Notes: generated by a model not told the origin, from the sequence alone. Shown: positions 19,488 to 29,495, numbered from the stretch's first letter. The stretch: DNA of 64,000 nt from Ascarosepion bandense (GCA_037127315.1 JBBBDQ010001270.1:5526001-5590000); one strand, 5' to 3'. Numbers and translations: made by a program.

Positions 19488-19760
19488 TACATAATGTGTA
19501 TGAGCCTACAATACAGATATCGATCAAATGCATCTGTGAAAGGACGACATAAGAATATTAGTAAATACTTTCATGGCTTCTGCTCCGATGAAGTTTGCTC
19601 ACTGGTGGCCCCTATATATGAATTTAATCGACAAACTAGACTGGCAACTAGGTCCCACCCTTTAACTGTGAAACCAATAAAATAAAATATCAACTCATCC
19701 ATCAGCACTCTCCGCCTGTGGAATTCCCTTACGTATACTTATATACTGATATACTTGATG
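19488..19760 (+). pseudogene. LINE ORF2 C-terminal fragment
   Basis: Gives KYFHGFCSDEVCSLVAPIYE, then RQTRLATRSHPLTVKPIK, a stop, and a shifted LRLWNSL. These match the better copies at 27050-27410 and 28017-28400 (FYKYFHGFCSDEL, TRLATRSHPFTVKPIK, RLWNSLP). The fragment is short, has lost the upstream RT domain and carries at least one frameshift and one stop. Confidence 0.75.
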
Positions 19761-19802
19761 GTGATGTCGTTGAAAGACAACAAATAATCACAGTAATTGT
19801 TG

Positions 19803-20262
19803 ATTTTTTTTATCGGGTCTAAGCTTTCGGCTCACATAAGCCATTATCAAAGAGTAAATATTAACACACAGTAAACATAGAACATTTAAGTTATTAACAA
19901 TAAAGAGAATTGAATTGAAAATATAAGTCCATCCCTACCGTGGCGGATGGCCGAAGACAGTGACAAAATAGTGGCGTTGTGGTGCCTGATCTGATTACAG
20001 GCATTTGAGTACGTTATTGGAAATATAAAAATTGATTGTATTCAAACCAGGTTTAAATTGTTTAATGTAGATTGCTTCGAGGATTTTTAGGTTCTGCTTA
20101 TTGTTTTCTTGTTTGAGTATGTACGTGTTATCAACAAGCGTTTTTCTCAGAAGTGTGCGTTAATAACCGTGTTGTTCTAAATGATGGAATATATTTGAAT
20201 TTTTATTTAAGTGCACGTCAGACGCCGTGAGCGCGAATTTGTGGTGTGGCCAATGTATATAT
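19803..20262 (-). pseudogene. Penelope-like element C-terminus (GIY-YIG endonuclease end) and 3' tail
   Basis: The minus strand translates to HHKFALTASDVHLNKNSNIF, then HHLEQHGY, LLRKTLVDNTYILKQEN, and LKILEAIYIKQFKPGLNT before a stop. The 'LEAIYIK...P.LN' block, with the upstream 'F..HL....H' region, is the end of the GIY-YIG endonuclease domain of Penelope-like retroelements. The 3' tail has a TTGATAA...GAAA hammerhead-like arrangement near 19818-19855. The 5' break falls at a TA run at about 20262. RT is missing; there is a stop at the HGY position. It is a more diverged relative of the 11093 and 57012 copies. Confidence 0.65.
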
Positions 20263-20298
20263 ATATATTCTTCATTTGTAAACTAGTTACTATGAAAC

Positions 20299-20378
20299 CT
20301 AGGTTTCTACTATGTGGTGTCTTCAGACGATTTCCAATATTGCAAATCGCCTGAAGACACCACATGGTAGAAACCTAG
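20299..20378. repeat. 35-bp inverted repeat with 10-nt loop
   Basis: Arms 20299-20333 (beginning CTAGGTTTCTACTATGTGG) and 20344-20378 pair with two mismatches. Confidence 0.92.
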
Positions 20379-20507
20379 ATTGCGTAATAATTCGGTTACA
20401 AATGTTAAACATTCAAAAGTTCTACAATATAATTGTCTTGAACACTTTTTAATAAAAATTTGCACTGGTCTAATTTTATTATAACCTAAAACTAAATAAT
20501 TAAAAAT

Positions 20508-20511
<4 letters not shown>

Positions 20512-20555
<44 letters not shown>

Positions 20556-20556
20556 T
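20512..20556. repeat. (TA)n microsatellite
   Basis: TA runs with one CATA interruption. Confidence 0.9.
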
Positions 20557-20934
20557 GATGGGTAAAATGATACAATTCTATATTTTTCATTTCCCACATT
20601 CGCGTAGTTTTTGTTGACTGCACAGTATATTAGATTCAGTTAGACAAACTGCGAGAAAAATCTCCACGATGCAATTCACGCAGCCAGAAAATTAGAAACG
20701 GCATATTTAACTGCTACTCCTTTTTTAGTCAAAAATTTAATTTTCCATGTCGAGTTCTTACCAATGATGTGCAATAACCGACTAACTTATTTTATCGCAC
20801 TTTTTCTTCTCTATTCATTTTTGTTCTTTTCGTATTTTTAAACACTAACGTTGTAATTTTCGTCTTATTTCCTTGACTGATGTCTTGTTTTTGTATTAAT
20901 TAAATTTGTATATCTAATGTCATTTTTAACTGTT
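20557..20934. other. No gene seen
   Basis: AT-rich sequence with no recognised element. Confidence 0.4.
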
Positions 20935-21293
20935 ATATAATTTAGGTAAAAATGAATGCATGGTCGAATGCAGCCTAAAACGCCAGCTACAGTTGAGGGA
21001 TACTAGAATCAAGCAGGTACAAAAATTTAAATATCTGTAAAGTGTTCTAATAGAAGATGGAAAGTGTGACACAGAGATCCGAAGGCGAATTGGCATGTCG
21101 ATGGATGCGTTCCAGAACATGAGTAGAGTATCAAGAAACAGGAAAATTTCGCTAGTAACAAAGAAGAGAGTACTGGATTGCTATGTGATGTCAGTTCTTC
21201 AATATGGCAGGGAATCCGGGACAATATCATCAAAGATGAATGAAAAACTTGAAGCAACTGAAATGTAGTTCTACAGAAGCATAATGGATATAA
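20935..21293 (+). pseudogene. LINE (endonuclease-RT type) C-terminal fragment, copy 1
   Basis: Plus-strand frames give LKRQLQLRDTRIKQVQKFKY, then VLIEDGKCDTEIRRRIGMSM, DAFQNMSR, KKRVLDCYVMSVLQYG and MNEKLEATEM. This is the post-RT part of the widespread endonuclease-reverse transcriptase retroposon ('KFKYLG..I..DG..D.EI..RI..A...F'). Stops follow YLX and EATEM. It is interrupted at 21294 by a 51-bp mini-element. Confidence 0.75.
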
Positions 21294-21344
21294 AGTGGGG
21301 GATCAATTCCATATTACAATCACTATATAAACTGACCCCTCACT
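21294..21344. mobile_element. 51-bp miniature inverted-repeat element, copy 1
   Basis: Terminal inverted repeats AGTGGGGGATC and GACCCCTCACT close a 51-bp unit. The element at 56510-56560 has the same length, the same ends and a related interior (ATATT). Confidence 0.65.
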
Positions 21345-21383
21345 TTGTGACCACAGGAGTTTCTATACATTTATATTCCTGAG

Positions 21384-21519
21384 ATCCAAAATCTTAAGAA
21401 TGCATTCCAGAAACTGAGTAGAGTATTAAGAAACAGGACAATTTCGCTAGAAACAAAGAGAGTACTGGATTGCTATGTGATGTCAGTTCTTCCATATGGA
21501 AGTGAATGCTGTAGAATAT
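21384..21519 (+). pseudogene. LINE C-terminal fragment, copy 2, 5' part
   Basis: Repeats copy 1 (GCATTCCAGAAACTGAGTAG, then AAGAGAGTACTGGATTGC, then ATGTGATGTCAGTTCTTCC) and breaks at GAATGCTGTAGAATAT, which is the target duplication of the composite SINE. The continuation resumes at 22021. Confidence 0.75.
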
Positions 21520-21732
21520 TGTTGGTTGGTTAGTTGTTTTGTCTTTATGGCATATCAACCTCGGCGGGTCATTTGTTGCCAACTAAATTTTATTTATTTA
21601 TTGCTGGTAATACCTTTTTCTTTCAACAATTTATTGTTGTTTTTTATATAAGTTTTGTGTCTAGTAATACATTTTCTTTTCTAGTATCAAGATTCATTGG
21701 GATTTGTTTTTAAGGGCTGGGTCCCCAAGTAC

Positions 21733-21890
21733 TGCCCTGTTATTTAACCCATAACTGCAGGGAAGGGACGGATTAATACCTTTCCCAAGGGTTCCAGTGC
21801 TTAAGTGAATGCAGGGTATTCAACTGGAATTCGAACTCGGCTCACCGATTTCTCTTTCCGAGCCGATATCCACTGCACCACAACGCACAT
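21733..21890 (-). mobile_element. tRNA-type SINE segment within the composite
   Basis: Family-A head (GATGTGCGTTGTGGTGCAGT), GAGTTCGAATTCC, and the body as far as GGGTTAAATAACAGGGCAG. The usual 3' half (GGTTCTATAGCC onward) is replaced by a different tail. Confidence 0.8.
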
Positions 21891-21901
21891 CCGTCACTAA
21901 A

Positions 21902-22020
21902 TGCTTACATCACCTGGCATTCCCAAGCGGTCACCCATCTAAGTACTGACCAGGCTCAACGTTGCTTAACTTCGGTGATCAAGCAGGACCGGTGTATTCA
22001 ACGTGATATGGCCGTAAGCC
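21902..22020 (-). rRNA. 5S rRNA-like sequence (SINE head, about 119 nt)
   Basis: The minus strand reads TACGGCCATATCACGTTGAA, ACACCGG, GATCACCGAAGTTAAGCAAC, GTTGAGCCTGGTCAGTACTT and GATGGGTGACCGCTTGGGAA, then CAGGTG. This is a nearly complete 5S rRNA, including the internal pol III promoter. It differs from canonical animal 5S in the segment after ACACCGG (CCTGCTTGATC for a CTCGTCCGATC-like sequence) and in a TAGATGGG for TGGATGGG. It lies inside a transposed unit, so it is a retroposon promoter, not a functional rRNA gene. Confidence 0.85.
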
Positions 22021-22400
22021 TGAATGCTGGAGAATATCATCGAAGATGAAGGCAAATCTTGAAATAACTGAAATGTGGTTCTACAGAAGGATGCTGAGAA
22101 TATCATGGATTGAGCATGTGAGCAATCATGAGGTTTTGGAAAGAATAGAAACGAAAAGGAAATTAATACTGAGCATTAGAAAGAGACAGGTAATGTTCCT
22201 GGTACATGGAATGAGGAAGAAGGCCGGATAGAAGGAAGGAGAGACAGGGGAAAACAGCAAGTAACGTACTCGGCTAGCCTGAGCAGGTGGGTTGCAGAAC
22301 GGGGGTTGCGTGTTGTAACAGGAGAAAGCGTGCTACGAGCCACCAAGGATAGGGAGACGTGGAAGCCATGACCGCCTACGTCCTGAAAGGGAAAAACACA
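22021..22400 (+). pseudogene. LINE C-terminal fragment, copy 2, 3' part
   Basis: Gives NLEITEMWFYRRMLRISWIE, then HVSNHEVLERIETKRKLILS, IRKRQVMFLVHGMRKK and, after a frameshift, RVTYSASLSRWVAERGLRVV and ATKDRETWKP. This is the C-terminus of the endonuclease-RT type LINE ('EM.FYRRMLRI.W...'). It is continuous with 21384-21519 once the composite SINE is removed. A minus-strand fragment of the same end lies at 26290-26480. Confidence 0.8.
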
Positions 22401-22431
22401 TAGAAGAATAATAATTTCGGTTTTTATACCC

Positions 22432-22490
22432 ACAGTATTTCAGCCGTTCTCCTCTCCAGCCTTCATCAGGTGTTGGAATTTCTACCGAAA
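22432..22490 (-). repeat. Dispersed 'CTGANGAAGG...GAAA' motif, copy 1
   Basis: The minus strand contains CCTGATGAAGGCTGGAGAGG, AGAACGGCTGAAATA. It has the same arrangement as 29505-29555 (-) and 61150-61200 (+). Confidence 0.55.
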
Positions 22491-22517
22491 CCCATTTTTA
22501 ATCTATTGGCATAAATG

Positions 22518-22551
22518 CATCTCTCTCTCTCCTCTCTCTCTCTCTCTGTCT
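22518..22551. repeat. (CT)n microsatellite
   Basis: CT-rich run with small interruptions. Confidence 0.85.
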
Positions 22552-22739
22552 TTCTCTATGTAGACTATCGACATTGTCAACTGAATAATTGTTTTGTTTC
22601 GAAATTCTGTTAAATTTACAGAGGTAAGAAGGCTGAAAGAAACCCATTCATTTGATTAAAAATATACATTGATATTGGTTAATAGAATAAAGGCTCTTAA
22701 GTGGGCACTTCAAGATACAATCAAAAAAGTACAGTTACA

Positions 22740-23680
22740 AACCTTGGGGACAGGTTCATAACAATAAAGAAATGCAAAATCTCCAGAGATCCATACTTCC
22801 AAAATGCCAACGTTTTACCTTAACACAGCAAATCATAAAAAAATGTTCAAAATGTCCCCCGCTTGCTTCTACACAAGCAAACACTCGTCGGATAATCGGC
22901 TGTCGGACCTTTCCAAATACTTTCACGCGGTACTGAATGATTTCGCATGTCCCCATGATATGTTGATGAAACGTCTGAGCATTACCGATGTCCGCTGCAT
23001 AAACCAGTTGTTTTAGGCAGCCCCACAAATAAAAATCCAAAGGATTGAGGTCAGAGCAACGTACAAGCCATGGAGCAGGTCTATTCCTACTTATCCATCT
23101 ATCATTGTAGTTTACAGCCAGTGCATTTTGAACAATGTGGCTAAAATATGCTGGAGCCCCATTATGCATAAACCACATGCGTTTCGTACTAGCAGGGATA
23201 CATCCTCTAGCAGGTCTGGACGTGTCTTCGAAATAATGTCCCTGTGGACAGCTCTTGTAAGTCGTGCTGAGAGAACATATGGACCGTTACCTACAATTCC
23301 GAACCACACATTAATAGTAAACTGATGCTACTGTCCAGCCTGTATTCTAACTTGGGGGTTCCGATCCGCCCACAAATGGTTGTGTAAACTTTTTATTCTA
23401 TCTTTTCTAAATGTTGTCTCATCCGTAAACATGACTGAAAAGACAAACAACGAATCGGCATTTTGGGCAAATGTTATGCTGTGGTGAGTGATCAGGAGAA
23501 AGACCGTTCACATTTTGCAAAATATACGGATACAGGAGCCGCTCTTGAAGTAACCTCCATGCGGTACTAAGAGATGTACGACATGCTAGGGCCATTTGAC
23601 GCGGTTAGATACCTGGATCGTCTCTGAGAGTATGTAGAATGTGTTTTTCTTTGTCAGGCGTACGATCGGAACTAGGTCTT
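22740..23680 (-). pseudogene. DDE (mariner-superfamily) transposase remnant
   Basis: Minus-strand frames give MFTDETTFRKDRIKSLHNHL, then WADRNPQVRIQAGQ, INVWFGIVGNGPYVLSARLT, DLLEDVSLLVRNACGLCIM, then FMHNGAPAYFSHIVQNALAV, DRWISRNRPAPW, CSDLNPLDFYLWGCLKQLVY. The FTDE, HNGAP and SDLNPLDFYLWG motifs are the catalytic acids and context of a mariner/IS630-type nuclease, found in a transposon common in arthropods and molluscs. Several frameshifts separate the pieces. It belongs to a different subfamily from the 2900/24868/28600 relics (YLWGCLK instead of FF.WG.VK). TIRs not identified. Confidence 0.8.
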
Positions 23681-23682
23681 TG

Positions 23683-23960
23683 TTATGGTGAAACAGTTTA
23701 TTCTATAGTGAATAAACTCTCACGCCTAATTTAAATTGGAGCAGTAACGTGAACGAGGGTCAGTCGATGTTGGACAATAGTAGTCAAAAGTTAGTCGAAT
23801 ACGAAATACGACCTGGTAAGATTACACCGCGTAATACATATTATATCAAGTTCCTAACGTTTTGTATGTTGAACTTGTTAGGACTGACGTTAGCACAAAT
23901 ATTAGCTTCCACTGCGAAAATAATTCTATAATAGTCTTCCTCTAATCCGTAGTTTGTGGG
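23683..23960 (+). mobile_element. Possible LTR or LTR-like fragment, second copy
   Basis: Begins TGTTATGGTGAAACAG and includes AGTTAGTCGAATACGAAATA and CAAGTTCCTAACGTTTTG, matching 2283-2530 in order and spacing. The end is not defined. Confidence 0.35.
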
Positions 23961-24138
23961 GTCGCATGGATACTGTCTCAAGAACGCGACAATGAACAGC
24001 GGCAAAGTTTTTTTTTTTTTAATCTGCTGCAAATTGATACAGCCATGCAGCCTCGTGCTCATAACCATTCGTGTGGCCCTATAAAAATATATTTGCCTAC
24101 ACACAATATGAATATCCTGTCAAGCCTGTCAGTTTGCC

Positions 24139-24345
24139 TTACGCAATACACGCTCGAGCTATCATGTCTCTTTCGATCAATGACTGACTAGCCAGAAGAT
24201 TTTTTCGAATTATTCTGCGGTAGATTGGTTGACAATCAAGGCTATAGAACCAAATCTGTTCTGATATTTAACCCATGGATGCATTCATACCTTTGCCAAA
24301 GGTATTTGCGCACATGGGAAGGCAACGAACTCAACCGGATAAATA
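24139..24345 (-). mobile_element. tRNA-derived SINE (family A), strongly decayed
   Basis: Motifs CAATACACGCTCGAGCTATC, GGTAGATTGGTTGACAATCA and CTATAGAACC can be followed to CAACGAACTCAACCGG. The head is lost. Confidence 0.7.
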
Positions 24346-24460
24346 ACTCAAAAACAGAGGATTTGAAAAAATCTGTTTACACAATAGTTTGTCCTCGTTT
24401 TAGTGTGAGGAACCCATTCTCAAAGATTGTAAAATAATTTTTGTTAAGCCATATATATAT

Positions 24461-24745
24461 CAGCCAGTTAAGTGCCATACGTGATACACGCTTGGGCGAT
24501 CATGTGTCGAAAGAGACATGACTGACCGGGCAGAAGTATGTTGCCATTGTTTTCTGCAGTAGACTGGTTGCCGACCAAGGCTATAGAACCCTGCTATTTA
24601 ACCCATAACTGGAAGGAAGAGACAGATATATACCTTTCCCAAGGGTATTAGCGCGTAAGTGAATACAATGGATTCAACTGGAATTCGAACCCGGCTCCCT
24701 GGTTTACTCGTTCCGAGCCGATATCCACTTTACCACAACGCACAT
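24461..24745 (-). mobile_element. tRNA-derived SINE (family A)
   Basis: Runs from CAGCCAGTTAAGTGCCATAC to ACCACAACGCACAT with only small deletions (for example near 24540). Confidence 0.85.
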
Positions 24746-24762
24746 CCCCTTAGAATGATTTA

Positions 24763-25350
<588 letters not shown>

Positions 25351-25400
<50 letters not shown>
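25351..25400. repeat. (TA)n(TG)n microsatellite
   Basis: TA run followed by TG run. Confidence 0.95.
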
Positions 25401-25401
<1 letters not shown>

Positions 25402-26289
25402 CGGTGAATGTTGACAAATCGGAAAAAGTCTGATAATGATTAGCATGCAGTCTCTACGAAAGAAAATATGTTTAAAACGTGCTTGGCAATCTCATTTAAA
25501 CGTTAACATCTGGCTTTTATTAATTCGTCAGCCTGAGGCCCAGATCCTTTCTTCTTATGATCCCCACACATACACGAAAGCAGAGATTTGTAACACAGTA
25601 TGCATTTGAATGTATGTAAATGTGTTTCTCAAATCACCTGGTCTAAGCTGTATGATAACGTGTCCCAGTCGGTCACAGACCGCAGAGTTGCGTGCAGTGG
25701 ACAAGTCAAGAGAAATTAATTTGTTTTTTCGCTACTGTTCACGTCATTAAAATCCGCCATTAGTTCGGTGTCCCGGAAGCGGATCCATTTCATCTGTTCA
25801 TTATTTACGTCATTGCCATCAGTCCCATGATTGGTTGTGGTCGTAGGGTCGTCGCGTATCTTAGCACCTGATCAGTTCTCCTTCCACTTCCACACATATT
25901 TGGGTAGAAATATGATGAAGTATTCATTTATTTGTAGAGTATCGATGGCAGGTGGACCTGGCGGAGTCCGTCACTCTCCAGGCCAGATTAGAGCCGATTT
26001 CCTCCAACTTGATATCTCGTCTTGATCACGGGCATGGGGCGTTGATTCAATCGGAGTAATTTGGTAGTTGACTTCAGGAATGCCGTGCAATCAACGCCCT
26101 GGCTGTAACCCATATCTATAGAGCCTTGTCTACCCATTGTGCTAGATAATCGTTACTCCTAAAAGAAGGTTCATCTTCACTTTCACAGATCTTGTCTTAT
26201 AATGCTAATGAATATGTAGCTACTCTCCTCCGTAGTAAAGGAGCCAGTTTAAATCGCCGATAAACTTGTCAGTTTGGAAGAAGTCTTCT
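25401..26289. other. Unique-looking stretch, no gene call
   Basis: More balanced composition than its surroundings, with inverted pieces GGGGCGTTGATTCAATC (26037) and GCAATCAACGCCCTG (26088). No protein family recognised in any frame and no repeat partner in the window. Confidence 0.35.
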
Positions 26290-26490
26290 TCTTCTCTGTG
26301 ACTTGTCCTTTCAGGACATAGGTGATCATGGCCTTCCACGTCTCCCTATTACTGGTGGTTCTGAGCACACTCTCTCCTGTAACAGCACGCAACCCCTGTT
26401 CTGTCATCACCCGCTAACGCCCTTCACATATGATATCCGCTGCTTTCCTCTGTCTCTTTGTACCTCTATCTGGCCTGTTAGTATCAGGAT
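26290..26490 (-). pseudogene. LINE C-terminal fragment, copy 3
   Basis: The reverse complement matches 22230-22400: GGGGTTGCGTGCTGTTACAG, GAGAGAGTGTGCTC, GGGAGACGTGGAAGGCCATG and TGTCCTGAAAGG. Only the last 60 or so codons remain. Confidence 0.75.
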
Positions 26491-26568
26491 CTTCAAGCCA
26501 GTTTTCTTTATTGCATGTATCAGGAACTTTAGTTATCTCTTTCTGATGCTTAATTTCTTAAGGAAGAA

Positions 26569-26871
26569 ATCATTTAAGTGTCATACGTGATGTATGCTTG
26601 GGCAATCATATCTCGAAAGAGACATCACTGACTGGGGAGAATATTATCCCGCGGAAGGTTGCCATTGCTTTCTGAGGTAGACTAGTTGCCAGCCAAGGCT
26701 ATAGAACCCAATCAGTTCTGTTATTTAACCCATAACTGGAGGGAAGAGACAGATTAATACCTTTCCCAAGGGTATTTGTGCGTAAGTGAATGCAAGGAAT
26801 TCAACTGGAATTCGAACTCGGAACCCCGATTTGTCGTTCCGAGTCGATATCCGCTGCACCACAACGCACAT
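26569..26871 (-). mobile_element. tRNA-derived SINE, full length (family A)
   Basis: Flanked by 14-bp duplications TTCTTAAGGAAGAA (26555-26568) and TTCTTATGGAAGAA (26872-26885), which define the ends. The body is complete, including the B-box-like segment at 26808-26820 (complement). Confidence 0.9.
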
Positions 26872-27049
26872 TTCTTATGGAAGAAGTACTGGGTTAAAAA
26901 GTACAAGCTACATCAGAAGTAGCACTAGAACAATTGCTGACTGAAGGTGTTCGAACGTTGATTCATTGCGAAATACGCAGATGAGTCTGGTTCGAACTTG
27001 CAAAATAACACCAGATGAACAAAACATTCAGTGCTTCGATTAAATTGTA

Positions 27050-27592
27050 ATGCTTGTTTTAACTTGTAATGTGATAGATACCGACTTGGCAGACCGCCTG
27101 CAGTCTCTTTCCCACCGTCGCGACGTGTCTTCCCTGTGTCTCTTCTATAAATACTTTCACGGCTTCTGCTCCGATGAACTTAGATCACTAGTGCCCCCTA
27201 AATACGAATTTGAACGAGATACTAGATTAGCAACTAGATCCCACCCTTTTACAGTGAAACCGATAAAATGCAGCCGTAACTTCTACTCCAATAGTTTCTT
27301 TCCTCGCACTTTCCGACTGTGGAATTCTCTTCCAAACGATTGCTTCCCCGACGGCTACAATTTCCAGGAGTTTAAATGTAAGGTCAATAGACACCTCCTA
27401 ACACACTAACCTGCTCCCATTCTATCAAACACTCTTCCCATCTGCCCAACCCTCATCCTCGCTATCCTTACTCTTCTGTCACCTTCCTCCTAACATTCTC
27501 TATGTCTAACCACACCTTCTCTTTACCTTCCCCTATGTAGCCCCATGCGCAATAGTGGCAGTGGAATGCCTTGCTTGGAGTGAGATGATTAA
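27050..27592 (+). pseudogene. LINE ORF2 C-terminus with complete 3' UTR
   Basis: The open part gives CNVIDTDLADRLQSLSHRRD, VSSLCLFYKYFHGFCSDELR, TRLATRSHPFTVKPIKCSRN and FFPRTFRLWNSLPNDCFPDG, ending NRHLLTH and TAA (27407-27409). This is the extreme C-terminus of a LINE ORF2 downstream of the RT domain, with the typical 'RLWNSLP..CFP..YNL..FK..V..HL' ending. The 3' UTR runs to CCTTGCTTGGAGTGAGATGA and an A-rich tail. It is 5'-truncated, the usual result of target-primed reverse transcription. The first codon shown is arbitrary. Confidence 0.85.
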
Positions 27593-27820
27593 AAAAAAAC
27601 AAAAAACTTAATTACTCGATTGGGTCATAGGTTATTAGGATATTTACATTTAAGGGGAAGCAATTGTAATGACAAATGTCTCACCCTAACTACTAATTAT
27701 ACCTGGTGAACGACATGATTTCTATTTCAATTACGAGTGGAAAGACTCCTCGCTGGGTGCTCCACAGTTTTGGCGGTGGGCCACATCAAAGTCCAGCTTA
27801 GAAAATCATTTGGGCAAACT

Positions 27821-27883
27821 GGTGTTGTCTAACGATTAGCCAGCTTGAACAATTACCAGTTCGATTCCCGCCGGTTGTCATTA
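27821..27883 (+). repeat. tRNA-like (A/B-box) sequence
   Basis: GTTGTCTAACGATTAGCCAG and CCAGTTCGATTCCCGCCGG resemble pol III A and B boxes with suitable spacing. The acceptor and anticodon arms do not fold convincingly, so it is more likely a SINE head than a tRNA gene. Confidence 0.4.
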
Positions 27884-27902
27884 ATTTCAGCCTTACGCTT
27901 AG

Positions 27903-28894
27903 AAAATCAACAAGCCTGACAGTTACCAATATACAGGGTGTCCATAAAGTTCGTGTGCACTTTAAAAAATTATTTAGATATGCTGCAGAATTACTTTATT
28001 CCACAGCTTGAACAATCTCAGTGTTCTTGACAGGCTCCAAAGGAGAGTCTGTAATGTGATAGGTACTGATCTGGCGGCTCGACTGCAGCCACTTCCCCAT
28101 CGTCGAAATGTGGCCTCCCTTTGTCTGTTCTATAAATACTTTCATGGCTTCTGCTCAGACGAACTTAAGTCACTGATGCCTCCTCAACAGGTGTTTACTC
28201 GTGCAACCAGACTGGCAACTGGGTCTCACCCATTCACAGTCAGGTTAGCCAAATGCAGACGACAGTTCTACTCCTGCAGCTTCTTCTCTCGCACTTCCCG
28301 CCTGTGGAACTCGCTCCCGTATTCTTGCTTTCCTGACGGCTACAACCTCCAGAAATTTAAATGCAAAGTCAACACTCATCTACTAACCAATGGACTCTAG
28401 CTCTCTCCCCTCCCCTGTATAACCTTCCCTTTCTCTCCACCTATGTATCTGTCATCGCACCTTCTTTCTCAGCTTTCTATTGTTCCTTTCTAACTAGTTT
28501 GTACTCCTCACTCTTTTCTAATTAATCTTTTTACATTTATCTGCACATCAGTGGCGTTTCCGCCTTGCTCGGGGTGAAATGATTAAAAAAAAATAAAACT
28601 TGAAAGATAATACAGTGTTTTAACAAGATAAAGCTCCTTGTCACTTTGCTCTGCGTGTTAGACTTATTTTGAGTCAGGAATTTCCTAACAGATGTATCGA
28701 AAGGAGGGGACCATTTCATCTGCCTCCACGTTCGATTTTTTAAAATAAACCTTAAAAAATATAGATTTACTTTTTTTCTAATCCTTTTACAAATTATTTC
28801 TATCACAAATACAAATAAAATTATAAATGGTTTCAAGTGCACATGAACTTATGGACACCCTGTATATTGGTAACTGTCAGGCATGTTGATTTTT
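27903..28894 (+). mobile_element. Mariner-type TIR element with nested LINE
   Basis: Terminal inverted repeats of about 61 bp (27903-27963 and 28834-28894) contain CAGGGTGTCCATAAAGTTCG on the left and its near-complement on the right. The interior has AGCTTGAACAAT (28005-28016), interrupted, then AACTTGAAAGATAATACAGTG (from 28597), which are contiguous in the relic at 2904-2938. It then continues as the QDGAP-type transposase in decayed form to 28735. The LINE at 28017-28594 therefore inserted into the transposase remnant. The first relic has only the inner CAGGGTGTCC-type TIR; the outer part here may be host or element sequence. Confidence 0.75.
28017..28594 (+). pseudogene. LINE ORF2 C-terminus with 3' end, nested in the mariner relic
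   Basis: Gives VLDRLQRRVCNVIGTDLAAR, LQPLPHRRNVASLCLFYKYF, HGFCSDELKSLMPPQQ, TRLATGSHPFTVRLAKCRRQ and RLWNSLPYSCFPDGYNLQKF, ending TNGL and TAG (28398-28400). It is the best preserved copy of this ORF end in the window. The 3' UTR closes with CCTTGCTCGGGGTGAAATGA and an A-run. It is 5'-truncated. The insertion point is confirmed by comparison with the uninterrupted relic at 2904. Confidence 0.87.
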
Positions 28895-29200
28895 AAGTAC
28901 GTTGGAATAATGGTAACTAATTATAAATGATTGTAGAATCATTGTATAAAATTGTAAAAAATTGTATACAATTATATTTTTATATTTTATATTGTATACA
29001 CAATATTATCTTAATATTTTATCTTAATATTTTATATTGTATACAAAAAATTGTACACAATCATTGTATAAAATTGTATAAAATCATTTATAAATAATTA
29101 TAAATGTTTTCAAGTGCGCATGAACTTTATGGACACCCTGTATACTGGTAACTGTCAGGCATGTTGATTTTTTAAGCACGTTGGAATAATGGATATTAGC
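28820..29200 (+). repeat. Duplicated right end of the mariner-type element with AT-rich spacer
   Basis: 28833-28920 and 29112-29200 share GTGCACATGAACTT (GTGCGCATGAACTT in the second), the GGACACCCTGTATA segment, TGGTAACTGTCAGGCATGTT and CGTTGGAATAATGG. The 190 bp between is built from ATTGTATAAAATTGT-type repeats. Confidence 0.85.
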
Positions 29201-29495
29201 GCGAATTAAGGAACAGGAGAAATGAGTTCATTACAATCACTTATGAGCTAATACCATTGGGAAAGGCATGAATCTATTTTTTTCTCTCCTACCCCAGGTA
29301 AACAGACAAGGAGGAAACTCTGGAAGGAAAAAAAAAACTCTAAAAAAAAATCTTTTTATTTTATACTTTACTTAGCTTCTTGAAGCAAGATTTTGATATA
29401 CTACTTCTTATCCCTCTGTTGAAACATTTCCCATATAATAAAATTGTCTGATATTTGGTTGTTACATTATTTACATTATTCGGACTGTCTTTCAT
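29201..29495. other. No gene seen
   Basis: Holds a trace of SINE family A (GCTAATACCATTGGGAAAGG at about 29250) and A-runs. Confidence 0.4.

Larger units (their letters stand above)
21520..22020 (-). mobile_element. Composite SINE: 5S rRNA head + tRNA-type SINE + LINE-like tail
   Basis: On the minus strand the 501-bp insertion consists of a 5S rRNA-like head (22020-21902), an 11-nt linker, the family-A tRNA-like head and body (21890-21733), an AT-rich linker, and a tail containing AGGTTGATATGCCATAAAGA then CAAAAC and AACC repeats. Flanking duplications are TGAATGCTGTAGAATAT (21503-21519) and TGAATGCTGGAGAATAT (22021-22037), 16 of 17 identical, so the whole assembly moved as one unit. The tail resembles a LINE 3' end, which would supply retrotransposition. 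Confidence 0.75.

Noticed and set aside
21902..22020. Functional 5S rRNA gene
   Set aside because: It lies inside a transposed unit with target duplications, has a changed segment after ACACCGG and is fused to a SINE.
27821..27883. Functional tRNA gene
   Set aside because: Box-like motifs are present but the cloverleaf arms do not pair well; SINE head more likely.
27840..28016. Shared AGCTTGAACAAT at 27842 and 28005 as a target duplication
   Set aside because: The second occurrence belongs to the transposase remnant (also at 2904); the first is in the tRNA-like sequence. Coincidence is enough.
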